Source of the DNA: Ardenticatenaceae bacterium
GTDB lineage: Bacteria; Chloroflexota; Anaerolineae; Promineifilales; Promineifilaceae
Length of the DNA: 64,000 nt
Direction of reading: 5' to 3'
Assembly: GCA_020634455.1 (NCBI GenBank)
Contig: JACKBQ010000001.1
Coordinates: forward strand, 1,674,001-1,738,000
A program made the position numbers and the translations under genes. Below are positions 56,465 through 62,546 of this stretch, in pieces; the stretch's first letter is position 1; each line of letters opens with the position of its first letter. The notes under the pieces were generated by a model. It made no database searches. It had not been told where the DNA came from and worked only from the letters and a program-made list of their open reading frames with translations.

Positions 56465-58888
56465 ATGGACACAAAATCATTACATACCCTTGAATACCAC
56501 AAGGTACGCAACATTCTCGCTGGCTACACCAGCTTCAGCGCTGGCGAAGAGCTGGCCTGCAAACTCCAGCCCACCACCGACCAGATTCTGGCCGAGCAGT
56601 GGCAAAAAGAAACGGCCGAAGCGCTCCTGCTGCTAGACACCCACACCAACATCACCATTGGCGGTGCCCGCGATGTGCGCCGCCCGGCAGAAAACTCCAA
56701 GCGCGGCTTCACCCTGCCCGCCGAAGATTTGCTAGACATTCGCAGCACCCTGACGGCGTCCCGCACGCTCAAACGGCAGCTGCTCAAAGTGGCCGACGAG
56801 TTTCCCTACCTGGCGGCCATCGCCGAGCTGGTGGAAGAAGTGCCCGGCCTGGTAGACGCCATCGGCAGCACCATTGATGAGCGCGGCGAGGTACTGGACA
56901 GCGCCAGCAGCAAGCTGGCCAAAATTCGCGCCGATTTACGCACGGTACACGGCCGTATCCAGGACAAACTCCAGCGCCTGCTCAACTCCAGCCAAAACCA
57001 GTGGCTGCAAGAACCGATCATTTCCATGCGAAGCGGCCGTTACGTCGTGCCCGTCAAGGTGGATGCCAAAGGGCGCATCAAAGGGATCGTGCACGACCAA
57101 AGCGGCAGCGGGGCCACCGTCTGGGTCGAGCCAATTGGCACCGTAGACCTCAACAACGAATACCGCGGCCTGCAAATGAGCGAGCAGGCCGAAATCGAGC
57201 GCATCCTGGCTGAACTATCCGCCAAGGTGGCCGACGTCGCCGACCCCATCATCCGCATTGTGGAGCGCATGGCCGAGCTGGACCTGATTTTCGCCCGCGC
57301 CCGGTACGCCGCCATCATCAAAGGGGTGCCGCCGGATTTCGTGGATTGGCGCGAATTTGAGCAGCCCCGGCCACCCAAACACGCCAACGAACTGGCCAAA
57401 TGGACGCCCCAACCGCGCAATCCGCACCCCGGCAGCACCGTCTGGATTCGCAGCGCCCGCCATCCACTGCTGCCCCCTGGCAGCGTCATTCCCACCGACC
57501 TCACCCTGGGCGACGACATCTTCACTGTGCTCATCACCGGGCCAAACACGGGTGGTAAGACGGTCAGCCTTAAAACCACTGGCCTCATGGTGCTGATGGC
57601 CCAATCCGGCCTGCACCTGCCCGCCATCGAAGCACGGCTCACCGTCTTTGAGGATGTGTTTGCCGACATCGGCGACGAGCAGTCGATTGAGCAAAGTCTC
57701 TCCACCTTTTCGGCACACATGACCAATATCATTCGCATTTTGGCACACGTGGATGATCGCTCGCTGGTGCTGCTCGATGAGCTTGGCTCCGGCACCGACC
57801 CGACGGAAGGCGCGGCGCTGGCCCAGGCCATCACCAGCTTTTTGCGCGACAAGGGCGCAACCACCTTCATCGCCACCCACTACCCGGAGCTAAAGCTGTA
57901 CGCCGACCAGCAGCGCGGGGCGACCAACGCCTCCATGCTGTTCGACGTGGAAACGCTCTCGCCCACCTACGAAATGGCGATTGGCATCCCCGGCAAATCC
58001 AACGCCTTTGCTATTGCCCGGCGACTGGGGCTGGATGAGACCATCCTCGACGACGCTATGAAACTGACTGGCGCGGGCAGCAACGAAGCAGAAAGTTTGC
58101 TGGATGCGATTTACGATTTGCGCGACAAAATCTCGTCCGAAGAGGCCGCCGCTCGGCTCATCCGCCGCCAGTTGGAGGATGAGAAGGACGCCCTGGTGCG
58201 CCAGCTAGAGCAGTTGGAGGAAGAACGCGAAGCGGTGTTGGCCGAGGCGCAGGAAGAAGCGCGGCAAAAAATTGCGGCCATTGAAGAGGAACTGCGGCAA
58301 GCACGCAAGCAAATCCGTGACGCCCAATCGCTGAACAAGCTGAAGCAGGTGAGCAAAGATGTGGCCGCGCTGGAAGAAGAAAAAGTCGAGGAAATTGCGC
58401 CTAAAACGGTAAAAACGCGCAAGCCCACCAGCAACCGGCTGGAGCTGGAAGTTGGCGACAAGGTGACGGTGAAGGCGCTCAACACCGAAGGCGAAATCAT
58501 CTCACTCACCAAGTACGAGGCGATGATTGCCGTTGGCCGTTTGCAAATGCGGGCCAAGCTGAGCGATCTGGAGTTCAAAAGCCGCCCCAAAGACGAAGAG
58601 CCGCAGTTGGAATCTACGCCAATTAGTAAAACGCGCTCACCGGGCCTGGAGCTGGACATTCGCGGCCGCCGCGTAGAGGAAGGGCTCTCTGAACTGACTA
58701 CCTTCATTGACCGGGCGTTTTTGTCGCACATGCCCTGGGTGCGGATTATTCATGGTAAGGGGACGGGAAAGTTGCGAACGGCCGTACGCAAATCGCTCAA
58801 AAACAACAAGCACGTCTCTGCCATTGAAGAAGGCAAGGATGGTGAAGGCGGCGACGGCGTCACAGTCGTCAAATTCCACGAAAATTAA
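56465..58888 (+). CDS. mutS2: MutS2, DNA-binding ATPase with Smr nuclease domain
   Basis: A protein of 807 residues. It lacks the MutS mismatch-recognition domain. The core and clamp region is followed by ATPase motifs ITGPNTGGKTVSLKT (Walker A), LVLLDELGSGTDPTEGAAL (Walker B and signature) and TTFIATHYPELKLYA. A long coiled region (about 520-640, Glu/Arg/Gln rich) and a KOW-like linker precede the C-terminal Smr domain (LDIRGRRVEEGL, then IIHGKGTGKLR). MutS2 proteins suppress recombination or rescue collided ribosomes. All domains are intact. Confidence 0.95.
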   Translation: MDTKSLHTLEYHKVRNILAGYTSFSAGEELACKLQPTTDQILAEQWQKETAEALLLLDTHTNITIGGARDVRRPAENSKRGFTLPAEDLLDIRSTLTASRTLKRQLLKVADEFPYLAAIAELVEEVPGLVDAIGSTIDERGEVLDSASSKLAKIRADLRTVHGRIQDKLQRLLNSSQNQWLQEPIISMRSGRYVVPVKVDAKGRIKGIVHDQSGSGATVWVEPIGTVDLNNEYRGLQMSEQAEIERILAELSAKVADVADPIIRIVERMAELDLIFARARYAAIIKGVPPDFVDWREFEQPRPPKHANELAKWTPQPRNPHPGSTVWIRSARHPLLPPGSVIPTDLTLGDDIFTVLITGPNTGGKTVSLKTTGLMVLMAQSGLHLPAIEARLTVFEDVFADIGDEQSIEQSLSTFSAHMTNIIRILAHVDDRSLVLLDELGSGTDPTEGAALAQAITSFLRDKGATTFIATHYPELKLYADQQRGATNASMLFDVETLSPTYEMAIGIPGKSNAFAIARRLGLDETILDDAMKLTGAGSNEAESLLDAIYDLRDKISSEEAAARLIRRQLEDEKDALVRQLEQLEEEREAVLAEAQEEARQKIAAIEEELRQARKQIRDAQSLNKLKQVSKDVAALEEEKVEEIAPKTVKTRKPTSNRLELEVGDKVTVKALNTEGEIISLTKYEAMIAVGRLQMRAKLSDLEFKSRPKDEEPQLESTPISKTRSPGLELDIRGRRVEEGLSELTTFIDRAFLSHMPWVRIIHGKGTGKLRTAVRKSLKNNKHVSAIEEGKDGEGGDGVTVVKFHEN

Positions 58889-58889
58889 A

Positions 58890-58957
58890 TTGGCCACAGA
58901 GGGCACAGAGAAAAAAGAGAATTGCCTCTTAAATCTCTGTGCCCTCTGTGGCAAAAA
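58890..58957. repeat. Intergenic inverted repeat, CACAGAG family
   Basis: TTGGCCACAGAGGGCACAGA on the left is almost perfectly complementary to TCTCTGTGCCCTCTGTGGCA on the right, immediately after mutS2. It is the cleanest copy of this family in the window and may act as a terminator or mRNA end. Confidence 0.85.
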
Positions 58958-58968
58958 ATCATAGAAAA

Positions 58969-58993
58969 CAAAAAGCCTTGCTGGTGCAAGGCT
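58969..58993 (-). terminator. Minus-strand terminator-like hairpin
   Basis: AGCCTTGC (58974-58981) pairs with GCAAGGCT (58986-58993). On the minus strand the stem is followed by TTTTTG. No minus-strand gene is known just upstream of it, so its client is unclear; on the plus strand it lacks a T-run. Confidence 0.5.
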
Positions 58994-59184
58994 CTTTGCG
59001 GGAAGAGGAGAAAAAAGGAGGAAATTGGGTATTAATTAATGTATGATGCATCTAGTTTAAGGCAGGGTCCTAGTACCGGGCAATAGGACGTGCGTACTGT
59101 TTTTAGTTTGCGGGTTTGCGAGTGGCGAGTCGGCAAGTTTGCAAGTGGCAGGAAAGCGGTGGCTTTGGTGAATTTTCGAATATT

Positions 59185-59943
59185 ATGTTAAATAAGTGCG
59201 GGAATTGTGGCCAAATTGTGGCGGCTACGGACAGTGAATGCTGGCATTGCGGGGTGGCACTGACGCCAACAACCACCACTGCCGAAACAACGCCTGTGCC
59301 TGAGTTGGGTATGATTTTGCGCTATGCGGGGTTAACGGCCGTTTCCCTCCTCCTCCTCATTCTTGCCACCCGCGCGATTGGGCAAGCGCCGCTACTGCGT
59401 CTTGGCGGCAACAATGCACCGCTCACCGGCTGGCAGCCCGTCACCGACAGCCAGCTTCAGTTCACCCTCAGCCTGCCAGATTCATGGCAAAGCATAGAGT
59501 TGATCACGAACCCAACTGCCCAGGCAACACGGCCGTTACCTGCCCTTGCAGAATTTTTCGAGGCAATGGTGGCCGACAGTGAGTTGTTGTTTTTGGGGGT
59601 GGCGGGAGAAACGGCCGTCCCCACTCCAATGGTCCTCATTGCCCAAAGCCAACGGCTGGCACAACTCACCCCACAACAATATATTGCCTATGCCCAAACC
59701 CAACTTCCCCCAAATGTTGAACTGATAACCGCAGAAGTGACGACCAACGATCTCGGTATCGTGAAGGGCAATCTGCTCTTCAACCTCCAACAAGCAGATG
59801 TGCAGTGGCGCTGTGCCCACCAATTTGTGCCCAACAATAGCCAAATCTACCTGATAACCACCTGTGCCGAGGCCACCCTATTCACCCACCACCAGGCGGA
59901 GTTTGATACCATCTTACTAAGCTTTCAGCCACTCGATTCATGA
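59185..59943 (+). CDS. Zinc-ribbon membrane protein of unknown function
   Basis: A protein of 252 residues starting at ATG 59185. The N-terminus has MLNKCGNCGQ and ECWHCGVAL, four Cys for a zinc ribbon. A membrane helix lies at about 51-72 (LTAVSLLLLILATRAIG), and an extracytoplasmic domain of about 180 residues begins with a motif like LQFTLSLPDSWQSIEL and ends with two Cys. I do not recognise the outer domain. The open frame extends upstream to 59116, but that part looks like degenerate repeat sequence (GCGAGTGGCGAGTCGGCAAG). Confidence 0.65.
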   Translation: MLNKCGNCGQIVAATDSECWHCGVALTPTTTTAETTPVPELGMILRYAGLTAVSLLLLILATRAIGQAPLLRLGGNNAPLTGWQPVTDSQLQFTLSLPDSWQSIELITNPTAQATRPLPALAEFFEAMVADSELLFLGVAGETAVPTPMVLIAQSQRLAQLTPQQYIAYAQTQLPPNVELITAEVTTNDLGIVKGNLLFNLQQADVQWRCAHQFVPNNSQIYLITTCAEATLFTHHQAEFDTILLSFQPLDS

Positions 59944-59978
59944 CCGTACCGACGCACCATGACTACGGTCCTAGCCGC

Positions 59979-60007
59979 TTGACGCTGGCATTGCCACTCT
60001 GTACAAT
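59979..60007 (+). promoter_or_regulatory. Promoter for the TPR gene
   Basis: TTGACG (59979-59984), a 17-bp spacer and TACAAT (60002-60007) lie 33 bp before the ATG at 60040. Confidence 0.7.
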
Positions 60008-60039
60008 GCAGCCAGAAATCACGCACAATTGGCGGCCTC

Positions 60040-60690
60040 ATGAGTAAACAAAAACAGGCAATTGAACTAAATCAATCGGGATTGGCATTCTACGATTCGT
60101 GGCAAATTGACAAAGCAGTAGATGCCTTCACTGCGGCCGTTGCCGCCGACCCGGACAACCCGGAATACCACCTAAACCTGACCCGTGCCTATACGCGGGG
60201 TGGCGACTACGACCAAGCGATGGCGGCGCTGGGTGGCTACCTGCAAATTGAGACACAAGGCGATGTGGCCGCCCGGTACGAGCAGCTTTTCTCCACGGGC
60301 CTGGACGAAGTGGAATCTGACCTGATTGAGGGGATGAAGCAGCTCAATTTGGATTTACCGCAAATTGGCAAGGCAATTCAGATGTGGCTGGAATATCGTA
60401 TCGCCATTGGCAGACGGCCGTTGCGCACACCAAAACCGTCGCTCTGGGCCGGGGCGCTCGCCTACGCCATCGTCAAAGTCAACTTTTTAGAGATTACACG
60501 GGCGCAAATTGCGGCCGTTTTTGGCGTCAACGAGCGCTCTCTCAAAGAAAAGTACCAGGAAATCGTAGAAACGCTGGACCTGATGCCCGCCGACTACCGC
60601 TACTTCACTGGCGAAGAAAATCCGCTAGACAAACTGGTAGAGGCCGCCCAACTGCTGGAACAGCTAGACCAACACTTCCAGGAAGATTAA
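60040..60690 (+). CDS. TPR protein with HTH-like C-terminal domain
   Basis: A protein of 216 residues. Two tetratricopeptide repeats (about residues 6-75: LNQSGLAFYDSWQIDKAVDA, then PEYHLNLTRAYTRGGDYDQA) precede a helical domain. The part LWAGALAYAIVKVNFLEITR followed by AQIAAVFGVNERSLKEKYQEI resembles a cyclin/TFIIB-like or HTH bihelical domain. It is likely a protein-protein and possibly DNA-contacting regulator. I do not recognise a named family with certainty. Confidence 0.65.
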   Translation: MSKQKQAIELNQSGLAFYDSWQIDKAVDAFTAAVAADPDNPEYHLNLTRAYTRGGDYDQAMAALGGYLQIETQGDVAARYEQLFSTGLDEVESDLIEGMKQLNLDLPQIGKAIQMWLEYRIAIGRRPLRTPKPSLWAGALAYAIVKVNFLEITRAQIAAVFGVNERSLKEKYQEIVETLDLMPADYRYFTGEENPLDKLVEAAQLLEQLDQHFQED

Positions 60691-60721
60691 TCCCGGTCTC
60701 GCCGCCACTGCCTTTGCCTCA

Positions 60722-60775
60722 CCAAACTCTCTGTGAAACTCTGTGTAACCTCTGCGCATCTCTGAGTTCCGCTTT
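60722..60775. repeat. CACAGAG-family repeat, one-arm form
   Basis: AACTCTCTGTGAAACTCTGT and GTAACCTCTGCGCATCTCTG are tandem-like copies of CTCTGTG. They correspond to a single arm of the family seen at 3755-3850. Confidence 0.55.
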
Positions 60776-60798
60776 TTTTCTAATCTAAAAGGAGAGCC

Positions 60799-61077
60799 AT
60801 GACTAAACTTACCGATTTTGTTGAATGGAAAACCGTGCAGGGAACGGCCGTTTCCACCCCAACGCACACCCTCATCCCTGAATCACAAGCACTCATTATC
60901 AACTTTCCTTACGGCGGCTTTGTTTGGCAGCGGCCAACGGCCGTACTCGTGCAAAATGGCAACCAAACCGAACGCCATCCCATCGTAGACATCACCCGCC
61001 TGGCCACCTGGAGCATCATCGGAACCGGCATTATCCTCCCCCTGCTCCTGCGCCTTATCAAAAAACAGTCCTCGTAG
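60799..61077 (+). CDS. Small membrane protein of unknown function
   Basis: A protein of 92 residues with AAAGGAGAG before the ATG. It has a short N-terminal beta-rich part and one C-terminal membrane helix (about 68-86, LATWSIIGTGIILPLLLRL) with a basic end (KK). Its first half includes two T-A-V tripeptides encoded by ACGGCCGT. No family is recognised. The next gene, 78 bp downstream, also ends in a membrane helix preceded by VVDVTKIA, reminiscent of IVDITRLA here, so the two may work together. Confidence 0.6.
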   Translation: MTKLTDFVEWKTVQGTAVSTPTHTLIPESQALIINFPYGGFVWQRPTAVLVQNGNQTERHPIVDITRLATWSIIGTGIILPLLLRLIKKQSS

Positions 61078-61140
61078 CCGCGCTTTCTTAGCGCGCCCCA
61101 TCTGTAAAAAGCGAGGATTGGAATCCTCGGCTACAAAGCT
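61074..61140. repeat. Intergenic inverted repeat, GTAGCCG...CGGCTAC type
   Basis: GTAGCCGCGCTTTC/TTAGCGCG and AGCGAGGATTGGAATCCTCG/GGCTAC contain two hairpins (CGCG..CGCG and GAGGATT..AATCCTC) and outer arms TAGCCG/CGGCTA. It lies between two small genes. Confidence 0.65.
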
Positions 61141-61154
61141 CGAAAGGAGTCTTC

Positions 61155-61565
61155 ATGAGCGAAAAATATAACCAACTCTTGATTCAATCAGTTCCCGATC
61201 AACAAGCCGCCAACGAACTCATCGGCAAATTGTTCGATATCACCCGGCCCGAAGCCGTCTTCAGCCAGCCCGTTACCGTGGGCGAACACACCATCATCAC
61301 AGCCTCTGAATACACGGCAGGCATTGGCGTGGGCTACGGTGGAGGCGGCGGTGTCGGCCCAGCCAGCGAGGAAGCCAACGAACCGATCGGCTATGGCGGG
61401 GGTGGGGGCGGCGGGGGCGGCACGATGGCTCGCCCTGTGGCGACCATTATCGTGAGCCCCGCTGGTGTGCGCGTGGAACCGGTTGTTGATGTCACCAAAA
61501 TTGCCGTTACCCTGTTCACCGCCCTCGGCGCAATGGCCATCTCCTTGCGCAAAATGAAAGGGTAA
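61155..61565 (+). CDS. GerW/YtfJ-like protein with Gly-rich segment and C-terminal TM helix
   Basis: A protein of 136 residues. The core EHTIITASEYTAGIGVGYGG and later ATIIVSPAGVRVEPVVDV resemble the YtfJ/GerW sporulation-protein family, which is also widespread in non-sporulating bacteria. Two poly-Gly stretches lie between them. A membrane helix is at about 113-131. No sporulation genes are near, so its role is probably not in spores. Good AAAGGAG before the ATG. Confidence 0.72.
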   Translation: MSEKYNQLLIQSVPDQQAANELIGKLFDITRPEAVFSQPVTVGEHTIITASEYTAGIGVGYGGGGGVGPASEEANEPIGYGGGGGGGGGTMARPVATIIVSPAGVRVEPVVDVTKIAVTLFTALGAMAISLRKMKG

Positions 61566-61636
61566 TGGGACACGGATGCCACAGATTAGACGGAATTTTT
61601 GCTTTTTATCCGTTCAATCCGTCCGATCCGTGTCCA
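61566..61636. repeat. Intergenic inverted repeat, GGACACGGAT family
   Basis: GGGACACGGATGCCACAGAT and TAGACGGA on the left are complementary to TCCGTTCAATCCGTCCGATC and CGTGTCC on the right. It is close in design to the inner arms of the elements at 29192 and 56024. Confidence 0.75.
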
Positions 61637-61643
61637 ATTCAAA

Positions 61644-62105
61644 ATGACAATCGCCCAAACCGCCATCACCTACCGCCCAGCCCAGGCCAGCGACGAGGCC
61701 GCCATCAAGGCGTTAATTCGGGCTGTGAACATCAACCCAATCGGGCTGAAATGGCCGCGCTTTTTGGTGGCCGTGGATGAAAACGGCCGTCTCATCGGCT
61801 GTGGGCAAATCAAACCCCACCGGGATGGCTCCCGCGAATTGGCCTCCATCGCCGTACAAAAAGCGTGGCGGCGGCAAGGCATCGCCAAAGAAATTATCGA
61901 GCGACTGCTGGCAGATGAAGCGCCCCCCGTCTGGCTCACCTGCATGAACAAACTGGTGCCATTTTATGAACAATTTGGCTTTGTAGAAATGTTGGGGGGA
62001 GACGGCTGTTCCCTCCCCCGCTACTTCCGCCTCGCCACACTTTTCTTCAAACCGATCCAAAAACTCAGTCGCATCCCCGGCTACCTCGCGGTCATGGTGA
62101 GGTAG
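61644..62105 (+). CDS. GNAT-family N-acetyltransferase
   Basis: A protein of 153 residues. It has YRPAQASDEAAIKALIRAVN at the N-terminus, the acetyl-CoA-binding motif A in ELASIAVQKAWRRQGIAKEI (R/Q-x-x-G-I/A), and FYEQFGFVEM in the last strand. The longer open frame from 61599 includes repeat sequence, so the ATG at 61644 is chosen. The substrate is unknown. Confidence 0.83.
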   Translation: MTIAQTAITYRPAQASDEAAIKALIRAVNINPIGLKWPRFLVAVDENGRLIGCGQIKPHRDGSRELASIAVQKAWRRQGIAKEIIERLLADEAPPVWLTCMNKLVPFYEQFGFVEMLGGDGCSLPRYFRLATLFFKPIQKLSRIPGYLAVMVR

Positions 62106-62204
62106 CTTAACTTGGCGGCTGTTTTGCTGGAGATGGTGGCGGGAAACGGCCGTCTTCTGGCAAAACCACAACAACCTCCCCTTGCCCCCTGACGCACTTA
62201 CGTA

Positions 62205-62263
62205 GATTGGACCAAGTTTGATCGTAAACAATCAACAAACACTGCAAATAAATTGGTCCAATC
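62205..62263. repeat. 11-bp inverted repeat upstream of lon
   Basis: GATTGGACCAA (62205-62215) is exactly complementary to TTGGTCCAATC (62253-62263), with a 37-nt loop. Confidence 0.75.
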
Positions 62264-62356
62264 TTGAAATTTCTCCCCTCGAACAGATTTTCTAACACGA
62301 TTCTGACGTAGGACTATTGTTTAACCAGGCCCCCTGCCTAAAATACTATAGACCTA

Positions 62357-62385
62357 TTGTAAAGCAAACACGGTCGGTTGATACT
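62357..62385 (+). promoter_or_regulatory. Candidate lon promoter
   Basis: TTGTAA (62357-62362), a 17-bp spacer and GATACT (62380-62385) precede a leader of about 155 nt. ACTGTATAAAAT directly after is a second -10-like stretch. Confidence 0.4.
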
Positions 62386-62482
62386 GTATAAAATTTTCGC
62401 AAAAAGACAGAATCAAACATCAAGCACTGCCCCTGTAATCAAAACAACCGATCGCGTAAGTAGAAAATACAGATAGATTGCG

Positions 62483-62501
62483 TACTGTAAATTTAACAGT
62501 A
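62483..62501. promoter_or_regulatory. Possible operator in the lon leader
   Basis: TACTGT-AAATTTA-ACAGTA is a symmetric site 46 bp before the lon ATG. TACTGT also occurs in the promoter region near 62382. The classical CIRCE sequence is absent. Confidence 0.35.
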
Positions 62502-62546
62502 GCGGGCAAGAGCAGAATAAGATTCAAGTCTAATAAGGACAAACTC

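Larger units (their letters stand above)
62106..62546. other. Long control region upstream of lon
   Basis: A 441-bp AT-rich gap without a supported gene. It holds an 11-bp perfect inverted repeat (62205-62263), a promoter candidate (62357-62385) and a short TACTGT/ACAGTA dyad (62483-62501). Confidence 0.6.

Noticed and set aside
57040..57880. Two long minus-strand frames inside mutS2
   Set aside because: Both lie wholly within the conserved mutS2 gene and have low-complexity, non-protein-like composition.
58974..58993. Terminator for mutS2 at 58974
   Set aside because: On the plus strand the hairpin is not followed by a T-run; the T-run is on the minus strand only.
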